A stretch of DNA of 36,563 nucleotides. It comes from Salaquimonas sp. (GTDB taxonomy: Bacteria; Pseudomonadota; Alphaproteobacteria; Rhizobiales; Rhizobiaceae). Positions 26,621-35,787 of this stretch are shown piece by piece; position 1 is the stretch's first letter, and each line of letters opens with the position of its first letter. Under the pieces are notes generated by a model. It saw nothing but the letters and a program-made list of their open reading frames with translations. It had not been told where the DNA came from and did not search any database. The DNA lies in assembly GCA_028289365.1 (NCBI GenBank), contig JANQQM010000075.1:1-36563 (forward strand), read 5' to 3'. Both the position numbers and the translations under genes were made by a program.

Positions 26621-27499
26621 ATGAAGATAGCAGACGCACCTGTAGTCGAATTGCATATTAACGGCAAGAAACGCTCATTTGATCTGGATGATCCCAAATT
26701 GCCAGACTGGGTCGACGACAATGCGTTTGGCGCCGGTGGGTACCCGTATGACAAGAAAATGGATGAAAAAAAGTACAAACACGAACTTGAAGACCTCCAG
26801 GAAGAACTCGTCAAAGTCCAATATTGGCTGCAGGAGAAAGACGAAAAAGTACTGGTTGTTTTCGAGGGGCGAGATGCCGCCGGTAAAGGCGGAACCATCG
26901 AGCGGTTTCGCGAGAACCTCAATCCCCGCTATGTCAGATCAGTAGCCTTGCCGAAACCGTCCGACAAGGAACAGGGGCAGTGGTATTTCCAGCGTTACGC
27001 CTCCAATTTCCCGACATCAGGGGAAATGATCCTGTTCGATCGTTCCTGGTACAATCGGGCAGGTGTTGAACCGGTCATGGGTTTTTGTACGGATGATCAA
27101 TATGAATCCTTTCTCGACGAGGCGCCGAAATTCGAGAAGATGATCAAACGCGCGGGAATTCATTTCTTCAAATTCTGGCTGAATATCGGACAGGAGACGC
27201 AGCTGGAGAGGTTTCATGCGCGGCGCCATGATCCGCTCAAGGTCTGGAAACTGTCGCCTGTTGATATCAAGGCGCTGACGAAGTGGGATGAATACACAAA
27301 GGCGCGTGACCGGATGTTCAAGCACACCGATGTTGGCGATGTGCGTTGGTGTGTCATCCGTGCAAACGACAAACGCCGGTCGCGTATCAATTCGATCCGC
27401 CATGTCCTTACCCATCTCGACTATGAGGGCAAGAACAAGAAGAAGATCGGTGAGATCGACGAAAACATCGTCGTTCCGGCGAAAGATTTCAAAGACTAG
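26621..27499 (+). CDS. ppk2: Polyphosphate kinase 2
   Basis: Cytosolic enzyme of the PPK2 family that transfers phosphate between polyphosphate and nucleotides, usually making nucleoside triphosphates from diphosphates. Walker [10 protein letters not shown] at 83-91, Walker [11 protein letters not shown] at 139-148, and the lid segment [15 protein letters not shown]. Single-domain class I by length (292 residues). The ATG at 26621 follows GGGAAACTGAG. Its position beside the phosphate regulon suggests a role in phosphate storage, which is inference. It ends 12 bases before the convergent membrane protein. Confidence 0.95.
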   Translation: MKIADAPVVELHINGKKRSFDLDDPKLPDWVDDNAFGAGGYPYDKKMDEKKYKHELEDLQEELVKVQYWLQEKDEKVLVVFEGRDAAGKGGTIERFRENLNPRYVRSVALPKPSDKEQGQWYFQRYASNFPTSGEMILFDRSWYNRAGVEPVMGFCTDDQYESFLDEAPKFEKMIKRAGIHFFKFWLNIGQETQLERFHARRHDPLKVWKLSPVDIKALTKWDEYTKARDRMFKHTDVGDVRWCVIRANDKRRSRINSIRHVLTHLDYEGKNKKKIGEIDENIVVPAKDFKD

Positions 27500-27511
27500 G
27501 AGTCTATAGCC

Positions 27512-28609
27512 CTAACCATCGGCCAGGCGCAATCTGGCGTAGAGTATGTCGACTACATCACCCTGGCCGGTGATCGAAGCCGAACCGGTGATGTCGGTGT
27601 TCAGCGCAAAATGCCCGTCTGCGCTGGCGGGATTTACCTGTGGGACATTCATTGCAAACACAATGGCCTCGGGCTGCAGGCCAATCCTGAACCGCTTGCG
27701 GCCGCAAGCTTCGGTTTCATTGAACAGACAGGAAATCGAGAATGTGGCGGGGCCGGTGCCGCCGGATTTGGCCAAAATTTCCACCGTGATACGCCGTCCC
27801 TCGATCTGTTCCATTACACCGGGACTGATATTGATCAGGATTGGTTTTGCCGATTGCGCAAGTTCCTGGGACGGACGAACGGAGGTCAGTCTAATCAATT
27901 CCAGATTGGACTGGTTGACTATCTGGGCACGGCCGCGACCGGCGGTTTCCAGGGCGTCGGTGTTGGAGGGCGAAAGAATGGTGATGAATGGCGTCGATGA
28001 CTGATCATCGATTATCTGGTCCTGGGAAATGGCCGGCGGCGTATCTTCCACGCTTGCCTGATTGCTTGTCCCTGGAGAAAGCGTATTGATAAGCGTGTAG
28101 ATCAGCCAGCCGGTAATCAGCAACAGGCAGAAAAATGCAAAAATGGCGAGCGGTCTTCTTAACCCGCTGCCATCAACTGAATATCCGGCTCTGGCCGTTT
28201 CCTCCAGAAAAAGATCGTTTTCGTCCTGAGGTCCGTAATCATCGACTTCGGGAAAATCAGGATCGGCAAATTGCTCGGGATGGCCCGGTTCATAATCCGG
28301 CGCCGCCTCCGCCGGAAAATCAACCGGGGGATGTTCGGGAGTGGGCGGAGAGACCGACGGCTCGACAAAATCGGGCTCCGGCGCAAATTCGGGTTGTTGT
28401 GGAGGAAGATAGCCCGCTTCAATACGCTTGATGCAGTTTTCAAGTGCATCGCGTTGAACCTGAATGGCCTGCGGCGGCTGCGGACCAGCACCGGCAATCA
28501 TGCGCGCAAAAGCATTGCGCGACGCCTGATAGATCTGTTCACGTACTGCCGGGTCAGTCGCGTCCTGTCTTGCCAGAGCCTGGCGAATTAACCCCTCGAA
28601 GTCCGCCAA
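27512..28609 (-). CDS. Hypothetical single-pass membrane protein
   Basis: I do not recognise this family. The 365-residue product has three parts. Residues 1-70 form a helical, Arg/Ala-rich cytoplasmic region (MADFEGLIRQALARQDATDPAVREQIYQASRNAFARMI). Residues 70-135 are rich in Pro, Glu and Asp with repeated PE/PD and are probably disordered. One membrane helix (153-176, IFAFFCLLLITGWLIYTLINTL) leads to a periplasmic domain of about 185 residues with beta-like segments and two Cys (SISCLFNETEACG). This shape suits an envelope sensor or anchor, but no function can be assigned. Codon use resembles the neighbours, so it is probably a real conserved gene. Converges on ppk2. Confidence 0.75.
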   Translation of the reverse strand: MADFEGLIRQALARQDATDPAVREQIYQASRNAFARMIAGAGPQPPQAIQVQRDALENCIKRIEAGYLPPQQPEFAPEPDFVEPSVSPPTPEHPPVDFPAEAAPDYEPGHPEQFADPDFPEVDDYGPQDENDLFLEETARAGYSVDGSGLRRPLAIFAFFCLLLITGWLIYTLINTLSPGTSNQASVEDTPPAISQDQIIDDQSSTPFITILSPSNTDALETAGRGRAQIVNQSNLELIRLTSVRPSQELAQSAKPILINISPGVMEQIEGRRITVEILAKSGGTGPATFSISCLFNETEACGRKRFRIGLQPEAIVFAMNVPQVNPASADGHFALNTDITGSASITGQGDVVDILYARLRLADG

Positions 28610-28945
28610 ATTTGCTGTATCCCTCAGTATTCAATCAAAATTTTCGCGTGAAACTCGAAAGCGGACCAGTTATTCCGGTGCAAGGCCTGCATTTAAAGCA
28701 AGCTGCCATATGCCGTTGCCGTCATTTTTCCCGACCCGCCTGTCAGGATTCACTAAACCCCTTTTATCCTGTTGCTCCTATAATGCAATCTTGCTGTCGG
28801 CTGATTTGAGCGGTCACCGCAATATGTGAACACTAATGGGGACAACTACCAGAAATCTGCGGTATGGTTTTGGATTGAAGGTGTTTACATTAAAGTCCAA
28901 CGCGCTTGCGCTTCGGTAAGCGTGAATTCATGTGAGAATCAAGAC
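28610..28945. other. Intergenic region between the membrane protein and the flavoprotein
   Basis: 336 bases holding two divergent promoters. A perfect TATAAT at 28779-28784 has no convincing -35 partner. A short CGCTT ... AAGCG hairpin lies near 28901-28920. Frames open upstream of the flavoprotein start (28826 onward) read as unlikely protein and are not included. Nothing else is seen. Confidence 0.4.
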
Positions 28946-29911
28946 GTGCCCATTCCCGATATTTTGAAGGACCAGCTGGTATTGCCGGTTGTCGCAGCGC
29001 CACTGTTCATTATTTCCCATCCTGCCCTGACGCTGGCGCAGTGCAAGGCAGGCGTTATCGGCTCGTTTCCGGCTTTGAATGCGCGCCCGCTTTCGCAACT
29101 TGACGAATGGCTGGACCAGATCACCAATGAACTGGAAACGCATGCCCAGGAAAATCCGCAATCAAAGACGGCTCCGTTCGCGGTAAATCAGATCGTGCAC
29201 AAATCCAACAACCGGCTCGAGCAGGATCTTGAACTTTGCGTCAAGTACAAGGTGCCGATCGTCATTACATCACTGGGGGCGGTTCCCGAGGTAAATCAGG
29301 CTATCCACGCCTATGGCGGTATTGTCCTGCACGACATCATCAACAACCGGCACGCCAATTCGGCGATCCGCAAGGGTGCTGATGGCCTCATTGCCGTGGC
29401 TGCCGGAGCGGGCGGGCATGCCGGCACGCTTTCCCCCTTTGCGCTGGTGCAGGAAATCCGCGAATGGTTTGACGGGCCGTTATTGTTGTCGGGCGCCATT
29501 GCCAATGGCGGTGCCGTCTTGGCAGCGCAGGCCATGGGTGCCGACCTTGCCTATATTGGCTCTCCGTTTATCGCCACGCATGAGGCAAGGGCCAGCGATC
29601 AGTACAAGGAATGCATTGTCGACAGTGCTGCCGGCGATATTGTCTATACTGACCTGTTTACCGGTGTATCCGGCAACTATCTGCGGCCCTCGATTACCAA
29701 TGCGGGGTTCGATCCCGACAATCTGCCAAAAAGCGATCCATCAAAAATGGATTTCGGTTCCGGCGGAACAACCGAAGCAAAGGCATGGAAAGATATTTGG
29801 GGCTCCGGCCAGGGCATCGGCGCGGTCAAATCGGTGGTCTCGACCGCTGAACTCGTCGGGCGCTTGACGCGCGAATATGAGGCGGCAAGAAAAAAGCTTC
29901 TGACGGATTGA
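28946..29911 (+). CDS. Nitronate monooxygenase / NAD(P)H-dependent flavin oxidoreductase family protein
   Basis: FMN-binding TIM-barrel oxidase of the nitronate monooxygenase (2-nitropropane dioxygenase) family, 321 residues. The opening LVLPVVAAPLFIISHPALTLAQCKAGVIGSFPALNARP, the GAGGHAG phosphate grip (154-160) and LLLSGAIANGGAVLAAQAMGADLAYIGSPFIATHEA are hallmarks. I chose the GTG at 28946 because the barrel starts immediately after it; the frame is open to 28826, and a GTG at 28922 is also possible, but neither adds family-like sequence. Family members oxidise nitronates or act as reductases, so the real substrate is open. It converges on the SLC13 gene with one base between. Confidence 0.88.
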   Translation: MPIPDILKDQLVLPVVAAPLFIISHPALTLAQCKAGVIGSFPALNARPLSQLDEWLDQITNELETHAQENPQSKTAPFAVNQIVHKSNNRLEQDLELCVKYKVPIVITSLGAVPEVNQAIHAYGGIVLHDIINNRHANSAIRKGADGLIAVAAGAGGHAGTLSPFALVQEIREWFDGPLLLSGAIANGGAVLAAQAMGADLAYIGSPFIATHEARASDQYKECIVDSAAGDIVYTDLFTGVSGNYLRPSITNAGFDPDNLPKSDPSKMDFGSGGTTEAKAWKDIWGSGQGIGAVKSVVSTAELVGRLTREYEAARKKLLTD

Positions 29912-29912
29912 A

Positions 29913-31685
29913 CTATAGCGGCCAGAAAAACAGGATCGCCGGTACCGAGACCCCCAAAACGAGCAGTTCCAGCGGCAAGCCCATATACCAATAATCGCCA
30001 AATTTGTAGCTGCCGGGACCCATGATGATCGTATTGTTCTTGTGGCCTATCGGGGTCAGGAACGCACAGGAGGCTGCAACTGCTACGCCCATCAAGAAAG
30101 CATCCGGCGAAGCGTCAATCGAATTGGCGATGTTGACGCCTATCGGTGCCGCAATCAGCGCGGTCGCAACATTATTCAGGAAATCCGACAGCGTCATGGT
30201 GATTGCCATCAGGACAAGCAGGACAGCCCAGGACGGCCAGCCATCGGTTGCCGACACGATCGAATTGGCGATCAATTGCGTACCGCCGGATTCTTCCAGC
30301 GCAGCGCTTAGCGGAATCAGGGAAGCCAACAGCACGATGACTTTCCACTCCACCGTCTCGTAAATTTCCGACCCGCCGACAATGCCGAGTGCTGCGTATC
30401 CGATGACACAAGCCGCCAGTGTAATGGTCAGATCAGCGAATCCCGCCACCGAAGCAGCAATTGCCAGTGCAAACAAAAAGCCCGAAAGCAAAGCGCGATT
30501 GCGTTGCAAGACCGGCGTTTCGCGCTTGGCGATTGGATAGACCCCAAGCCAGCTCGAGATCGTGGCCAGCTCTTTTGCAGGACCCAGCAAGAGCAGCATG
30601 TCGCCTGATTTCAGTGGCAATTCCCGCACGCGCTGACGAAAGCTGCGCCCTTCTCTCGAAACACCCAAGAGCGTGACGCCAAACCGGTATTGCAAGCGGA
30701 CATCCTTCGCGGTCCTGCCGATAAGCCGCGAATTTTCTGGAATGATGACCTCCTGCAGGACGAGGGATGCGCTGGCCATGCCGCCATGTTTTTCCGATCC
30801 GGAATAATCCAGTTCGGCAGCACCGATAAACTCCTCGATTGCCTTTGGTTCTCCTTCGAGAACCAGATAGTCGCTTTTGCGAATTTCCTCATTATGGGCA
30901 AATCCGCGCAGACGCTTGCCACGGCGGACAAGGCCAAGAACATGAACATCCTTGTCGTTGGCCAGCGGCAAGAGATCGCCGACGAGGATACCGATTGATT
31001 TCGAATTCGGTTTTGGCCTGGCCTCGGCGACAAACAGGCCGCTTTCCCCGGCGGCGGCGTCGGCATTCTTGTCCTCGCGCTCGGGTACGAACCGCCAGCC
31101 GATCAAGGCGACGAACAATATTCCGACACCGGCAACAACCAGACCGACCGGCGAGAAGTCGAACATCTGGAACGGCTCGCCAAGCGCCTGCTGGCGGTAT
31201 TGCGATATGACGATATTGGGTGGCGTGCCGATCAGCGTGATCATTCCGCCCAGAATGGTTGCGAATGACAGCGCCATCAGCGTTTTCGACGGCGCCCGCC
31301 CGGCCTTGCGCGCTGCCTCGAGATCGACCGTCATCAACAATGCCAGCGCCGCGACATTATTGATGATGGCCGAAAGACCGGCACCCACGACAGACACAAT
31401 TCCGATATGAGCCGAAACCGGCCGCTCCTGTGCCAAAAGCCTTGTTGCTATTGCCTCGACCGCGCCAGAGTTGAGCAGGCCGCGAGAAATGATCAGGACG
31501 AAACAGATGATGACAACAGCCGGATGGCCGAAACCGAGGAAGGCATCATAGGGTTTGATATATCCGGCAAGCGTGGCCACGATCAGGGCCGTAAAGGCGA
31601 CCAGATCGTAGCGGACTTTCCCCCAGATCAAAAAGAAGAAAACGATGCCAAACAGGCTGAACAGGAATATCTGGTCATATGTCAT
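29913..31685 (-). CDS. SLC13 family permease with two TrkA-C domains
   Basis: Inner-membrane anion carrier of the DASS/SLC13 type (sulfate, dicarboxylates or similar). Several N-terminal membrane helices carry LIGTPPNIVIS (151-161); the second half repeats the fold and ends with TPIGHKNNTIIMGPGSYKFGDY. Between them are two soluble TrkA-C-like domains (about 215-290 and 305-375; e.g. DVHVLGLVRRGKRLRGFAHNEEIRKSDYLVLEGEP), which usually bind a regulatory ligand. Length 590. It lies downstream of the hydroxylase operon on the same strand but beyond a strong terminator, so it is probably transcribed on its own. Substrate unknown. Confidence 0.9.
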   Translation of the reverse strand: MTYDQIFLFSLFGIVFFFLIWGKVRYDLVAFTALIVATLAGYIKPYDAFLGFGHPAVVIICFVLIISRGLLNSGAVEAIATRLLAQERPVSAHIGIVSVVGAGLSAIINNVAALALLMTVDLEAARKAGRAPSKTLMALSFATILGGMITLIGTPPNIVISQYRQQALGEPFQMFDFSPVGLVVAGVGILFVALIGWRFVPEREDKNADAAAGESGLFVAEARPKPNSKSIGILVGDLLPLANDKDVHVLGLVRRGKRLRGFAHNEEIRKSDYLVLEGEPKAIEEFIGAAELDYSGSEKHGGMASASLVLQEVIIPENSRLIGRTAKDVRLQYRFGVTLLGVSREGRSFRQRVRELPLKSGDMLLLLGPAKELATISSWLGVYPIAKRETPVLQRNRALLSGFLFALAIAASVAGFADLTITLAACVIGYAALGIVGGSEIYETVEWKVIVLLASLIPLSAALEESGGTQLIANSIVSATDGWPSWAVLLVLMAITMTLSDFLNNVATALIAAPIGVNIANSIDASPDAFLMGVAVAASCAFLTPIGHKNNTIIMGPGSYKFGDYWYMGLPLELLVLGVSVPAILFFWPL

Positions 31686-31751
31686 GGCGCGACCTTACGG
31701 CGTGCGAACCGCATTGCAAGGCCAGTAGGTGAAATCATGAAAGTTACACCA

Positions 31752-31785
31752 AACAAAAATGCGGCGGGGCAAATGTCCCGCCGCA
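31752..31785 (-). terminator. Intrinsic terminator of the molybdenum hydroxylase operon
   Basis: On the reverse strand TGCGGCGGG pairs perfectly with CCCGCCGCA (31777-31785 and 31760-31768) around an eight-base loop, followed directly by TTTTTGTTT. It lies 27 bases after the FAD-subunit stop and before the SLC13 gene. This is a textbook rho-independent terminator. Confidence 0.93.
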
Positions 31786-31812
31786 AATCTCAGAGTTTTC
31801 GGATTTTGGCAG

Positions 31813-32610
31813 TCAACCTGCTGCAGCAACCGCGCGTTTTGCCATTACCCTGACCAGATTGGCCCGGTAGGCGGCATTGCCATGAATATCGGACAGCATC
31901 ATGGCCTCGTCGACATCTGCATCCGCAACCGCATCGGCACTCCAATTTGAACCGAGCGCCTCTTCCATGCCGGCATGTCGGAACACACCGTCGGAACCTG
32001 CTCCCGTTACAGCGACGCGCACGCCGTCGCCGCCCTTTGCAACAAAGACGCCGGCCATTGCATAACGGGAAGCGGGATTGGGGAATTTGCTGTAGGCGGA
32101 TTTGTCCGGCACGGTGAATGAGATCGAGGTGATCAACTCACCATCCTCCAATGCCGTTTCAAACATGCCAGTGAAAAAATCATCGGCAGAAATCGTCCGG
32201 TTATTGGTGATAATCTCGGCACCCAGCGCCAACAGGGCAGCCGGGTAGTCCGCAGCAGGATCATTATTGGCGACCGAACCGCCAATTGTTCCCATGTGGC
32301 GGACAGCAGGGTCACCGATATGACCTGCCAGATCGCTGATGCCCTGGCAAACTGCCCGCAATTGCGGGGCGTCGGCAACTTCAGCATGGGTCGTGGCTGC
32401 ACCAATGGTGACCTTGTTGCCATCCACATTGACGCCTTTCATGGCATCAATATTGCGGATATCGACGAGATCGCTGGGTGAAGCGAGCCGCTGTTTCATG
32501 GTGGGGATCAGTGTCTGTCCGCCAGCGATAAACTGCCCGTCATCTGCCGAACCGGCGAGTTTGACTGCCTCATCTGCAGAGGAGGCACGGTGATATTTGG
32601 TCTCATACAT
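31813..32610 (-). CDS. Molybdenum hydroxylase FAD-binding subunit (CoxM-like)
   Basis: Medium subunit of a xanthine-dehydrogenase-family enzyme, carrying FAD that passes electrons from the iron-sulfur subunit to the final acceptor. FAD-binding motifs AGGQTLIP (29-36) and TIGGS (108-112, followed by VANNDPAADYP) are present. Length 265. The last gene of the S-L-M operon, 20 bases after the large subunit. The start MYETKYHRASSADEAV is typical. Confidence 0.93.
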   Translation of the reverse strand: MYETKYHRASSADEAVKLAGSADDGQFIAGGQTLIPTMKQRLASPSDLVDIRNIDAMKGVNVDGNKVTIGAATTHAEVADAPQLRAVCQGISDLAGHIGDPAVRHMGTIGGSVANNDPAADYPAALLALGAEIITNNRTISADDFFTGMFETALEDGELITSISFTVPDKSAYSKFPNPASRYAMAGVFVAKGGDGVRVAVTGAGSDGVFRHAGMEEALGSNWSADAVADADVDEAMMLSDIHGNAAYRANLVRVMAKRAVAAAG

Positions 32611-32630
32611 TTTACATTACCTCCTGGAGA

Positions 32631-34988
32631 TTATTCAGCCGCCTTGGCGGATCCGTTCGATTGAATGATGTCCCACACCTTTTGCGGGGTGGCGGGCATA
32701 TCCAGATCGCGGACGCCAATCGCGTCGGTGATGGCATTGATCACGGCGGGGGGTGCCGCGATTGCACCTGCCTCACCGCATCCCTTCACGCCCAATGGAT
32801 TGTGCGTGCAAGGCGTATTGGTGTAGCCAACGGCAAAACTCGGCACATTGTCTGCATGGGGAATGATGTAATCCATGTAGGACGCATTCACCATCTGGCC
32901 CTCCTCGTCGTATAGCGCCTTTTCGAAAAGCGCCTGGCCGACACCATGAGTAACGCCGCCATGGACCTGGCCTTCGACGATCATCGGGTTAACGACATTG
33001 CCAAAATCGTCCACCGCGGTGAATTTGACGACTTCGGTGACGCCGGTGTCCGGATCGACCTCCACCTCACAGATATGGGTACCTGCGGGATAGGTAAAAT
33101 TGGCCGGATCGTAGAACGATCGCTGGTCGAGTCCCGGCTCCATATCCGTCAGGGGATAGTCGTGCGGAACCATAGCCGTCAAGATAACCTCGCCAATGGT
33201 CTTGGTCTTGTCGGTACCCGAAACCGAGAATTCGCCGTTCTCGAAGGTGATGTCGGCAGCGTCGGCCTCCATCATGTGGGCGGCGACCTTCTTGGCCTTT
33301 TCGATCACCTTGTCGCAGGCAGCCGAAATTGCCGAACCACCGACAGCAAGCGATCTTGAGCCATAGGTTCCATGGCCCCATTGCACCGAACCGGTATCGC
33401 CATGGATGATGTCGACATTGCCGACTTCGATCCCAAGCTTGCTGGCGACGACCTGTGCGAAAGCCGTTTCATGCCCCTGACCCTGCGTTTGTGTTCCAGT
33501 CATGACAGAAACTGAGCCGGTCGGATTGAAGCGGATTTCAGCACTTTCATAAAGGCCGATCCCCGCACCGATTGCACCGGCAATATTGGAAGGCGCAAGT
33601 CCACAGGCCTCGATATAGGTCGAGAAACCAACCCCGCGTAGTTTGCCGTTGGCGGCGGATTCCTTCTTGCGGGCCTCAAAGCCTGCATAATCCGCCTTAT
33701 CCAGCGCCATTTCGAGCGCGGTTTCATAGTCCCCAGTGTCATATTGCAGGACAACCGCGGTCTGATAGGGAAATTCGCGGATGAAATTTCTCTTCCGGAT
33801 TTCAACCACGCCAATGCCGGTTTCGCGGGCAGCAGTTTCGACAAGTCGTTCAACGAGGTAGGTCGCCTCCGGTCGTCCGGCGCCACGCTCGGCATCAATA
33901 GGGCAGGTATTGGTAAAGACACCCGATACCTTGCAGTGAATGGCCGGAATGTCATAGGGGCCCGAGAGCACGGTGCCATAAAGATAGGTCGAACTCAGCA
34001 TTCCGAAGGTGGACAAATAGGCACCGAGACTAGCCTTGGTGTCGACCCGCAATGCCAGGAACTTGCCGTCCTTGTCCATTGCAAGTTCTGCCTTCGTGAC
34101 ATGGTCGCGGCCATGGGTGTCGCTCAAGAACGCTTCGGTGCGGTCGGAGGTCCATTTGACTGGACGGCTAACCTTGCGGCATGCCCAGGTAACCACCGCC
34201 TCTTCTGGATAGAACGGGATCTTGGAACCAAATCCACCGCCGACATCGGGTGAGATCACCCGCAGCTTGCCTTCCGAAATTCCCAAGACATAGGCTGCCA
34301 GCAGGAGCCGGGTAATGTGCGGATTCTGGGAAGTCGTATAAAGCGTAAAGCTGTCCGCCGCTGGATCATATTCAGCATTTGCCGCGCGCGGTTCCATCGC
34401 ATTTGGAACCTTGCGATTGTTGATGATGTCGAGCGAGGTTACGTGATCCGCCTTGGCAAAGGCTGCCTCCACCGGATCGGCTTCACCGATCTCCCAATGC
34501 ATGACCACGTTATTAGGTGCTTCCTCGTGCAATTGCGGCGTATCGGCATCCATCGCCTTGGCCGTATCGGTATTTGAAGGCAGTGCTTCATATTCGACGT
34601 TGACCTTGCCTGCCGCATCGCGTGCCAGTGCCACGGATTCGGCGATAACAACGGCGACCATGTCTCCGACAAACCGTACCTTGTCTTTCAGCAAAGCGGG
34701 GCGCGGCGGGGCATTTTGCGGCCCACCTCCCGGTGCAAATCCGCAGGGCATTCCACCCAGACCATCTGCGGCCACATCCTCGCCGGTATAGATGGCATGG
34801 ACGCCTTCACAATCCTTTGCCTCGGATATGTCCACCGACTTGATCAATGCATGTGCATGCGGCGAGCGGACAAATACCGCGAAAAGTTGTCCGGGACGAT
34901 TGAAATCGTCGGTATATCTACCCTTGCCGGTAATGAAACGCTGATCTTCCTTGCGCAATACACGTGCGCCAATTCCTTCAACACCCAT
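32631..34988 (-). CDS. Molybdenum hydroxylase large subunit (form II CoxL-like)
   Basis: Catalytic subunit binding the molybdenum-cytosine-dinucleotide cofactor, 785 residues. The N-terminal domain opens GARVLRKEDQRFITGKGRYTDD; MCD-binding segments include DVGGGFGSK and TGTQTQGQGHE; the catalytic Glu is E739 in GCGEAGAIAAPPA. The active-site loop reads AERGAGR (366-372), close to the AYRGAGR of form II, and lacks the Cys loop (AYRCSFR) of genuine form I CO dehydrogenase. I chose the ATG at 34988, preceded by AGGAGGAA; the ORF opens at 35003 but there the ribosome site would be inside the gene. Gene order small-large-medium also fits form II. Electron donor unknown: CO oxidation should not be assumed. 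Confidence 0.94.
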   Translation of the reverse strand: MGVEGIGARVLRKEDQRFITGKGRYTDDFNRPGQLFAVFVRSPHAHALIKSVDISEAKDCEGVHAIYTGEDVAADGLGGMPCGFAPGGGPQNAPPRPALLKDKVRFVGDMVAVVIAESVALARDAAGKVNVEYEALPSNTDTAKAMDADTPQLHEEAPNNVVMHWEIGEADPVEAAFAKADHVTSLDIINNRKVPNAMEPRAANAEYDPAADSFTLYTTSQNPHITRLLLAAYVLGISEGKLRVISPDVGGGFGSKIPFYPEEAVVTWACRKVSRPVKWTSDRTEAFLSDTHGRDHVTKAELAMDKDGKFLALRVDTKASLGAYLSTFGMLSSTYLYGTVLSGPYDIPAIHCKVSGVFTNTCPIDAERGAGRPEATYLVERLVETAARETGIGVVEIRKRNFIREFPYQTAVVLQYDTGDYETALEMALDKADYAGFEARKKESAANGKLRGVGFSTYIEACGLAPSNIAGAIGAGIGLYESAEIRFNPTGSVSVMTGTQTQGQGHETAFAQVVASKLGIEVGNVDIIHGDTGSVQWGHGTYGSRSLAVGGSAISAACDKVIEKAKKVAAHMMEADAADITFENGEFSVSGTDKTKTIGEVILTAMVPHDYPLTDMEPGLDQRSFYDPANFTYPAGTHICEVEVDPDTGVTEVVKFTAVDDFGNVVNPMIVEGQVHGGVTHGVGQALFEKALYDEEGQMVNASYMDYIIPHADNVPSFAVGYTNTPCTHNPLGVKGCGEAGAIAAPPAVINAITDAIGVRDLDMPATPQKVWDIIQSNGSAKAAE

Positions 34989-35077
34989 TTCGTTCCTCCT
35001 CATCTGACCGCGTCTGAAGGTTCTTCACCTATCGCGCTGGTCAATTCATCTCGTTATTCAGGATAAACCCAAGCTGA

Positions 35078-35545
35078 CTATCCGGCAGCAGCTTCGATCG
35101 CGCGGACAATGTTGTGGTAGCCGGTGCAGCGGCAGATATTGCCTTCCAACTCGCTGCGTATCGTCGCTTCATCGAGTTTTTGGCCGCTGGCCTTGGCGCG
35201 CTCGATCATGTCGACAGCTGTCATGATCATGCCAGGGGTACAGAACCCGCATTGCAGTCCGTGATGCTCGTGAAAAGCAGCCTGTACAGGATGAAGATCG
35301 CCACCATTGGCCAGACCTTCGATCGTTACCACCTCGCTGCCAGCTGCCTGGGCGGCGAGCATGGTGCAGGCCTTAACCGCCTTGCCGTCAACATGAACCA
35401 CGCAGGCGCCACATTGCGATGTGTCGCACCCGACATGGGTACCTGTGAGCTTAAGATTCTCACGGATATAATCGACAAGCAGGGTACGGTCCTCAACGTC
35501 GGCGGACACCTCTTTGCCGTTCACCGTCATGGATACGGTTGTCAT
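35078..35545 (-). CDS. Molybdenum hydroxylase 2Fe-2S subunit (CoxS-like)
   Basis: Small iron-sulfur subunit, 155 residues, relaying electrons from molybdenum to FAD through two [2Fe-2S] clusters. The plant-ferredoxin cluster uses C40, C45, C48 and C60 ([14 protein letters not shown]); the second uses C99, C102, C138 and C140 ([10 protein letters not shown] and [10 protein letters not shown]). All eight Cys are intact. Start ATG follows GGGAGGAATTC. First gene of the operon, 89 bases before the large subunit. No maturation genes (coxD/E/F or xdhC type) are found in the window. Confidence 0.95.
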   Translation of the reverse strand: MTTVSMTVNGKEVSADVEDRTLLVDYIRENLKLTGTHVGCDTSQCGACVVHVDGKAVKACTMLAAQAAGSEVVTIEGLANGGDLHPVQAAFHEHHGLQCGFCTPGMIMTAVDMIERAKASGQKLDEATIRSELEGNICRCTGYHNIVRAIEAAAG

Positions 35546-35787
35546 GAATTCCTCCCAAAATCCGGGTGCAGAACACCCTTTCCTCGATTCCCGAATTTTT
35601 TAGTGAATTCCGACCTCTTCGGATCGGTGCAAGCATTCGGGGAACCATACATTGGCGCACTCACAGTAAGAGGGCAAGAGCGGGGGATACGAAATTAGTC
35701 TTATTTACCGGCCACTACTTTCGCGCGCCAAGTCCAAACATGGGACAGCCATCTGGGCAGACAAGGTGAAATTGGCCGTACTGATAA
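35546..35787. other. Intergenic region before the molybdenum hydroxylase operon
   Basis: 242 bases between the lytic transglycosylase stop and coxS-like start, on the same strand. It contains a GGGTG (35565-35569) / CACCC (35575-35579) hairpin close to the ribosome site. I find no intrinsic terminator for the transglycosylase and no clear -35/-10 pair, though the operon promoter should lie here. Confidence 0.4.

Noticed and set aside
32631-34988. True form I CO dehydrogenase
   Set aside because: The Cys-containing loop (AYRCSFR) is absent and gene order is S-L-M rather than M-S-L.
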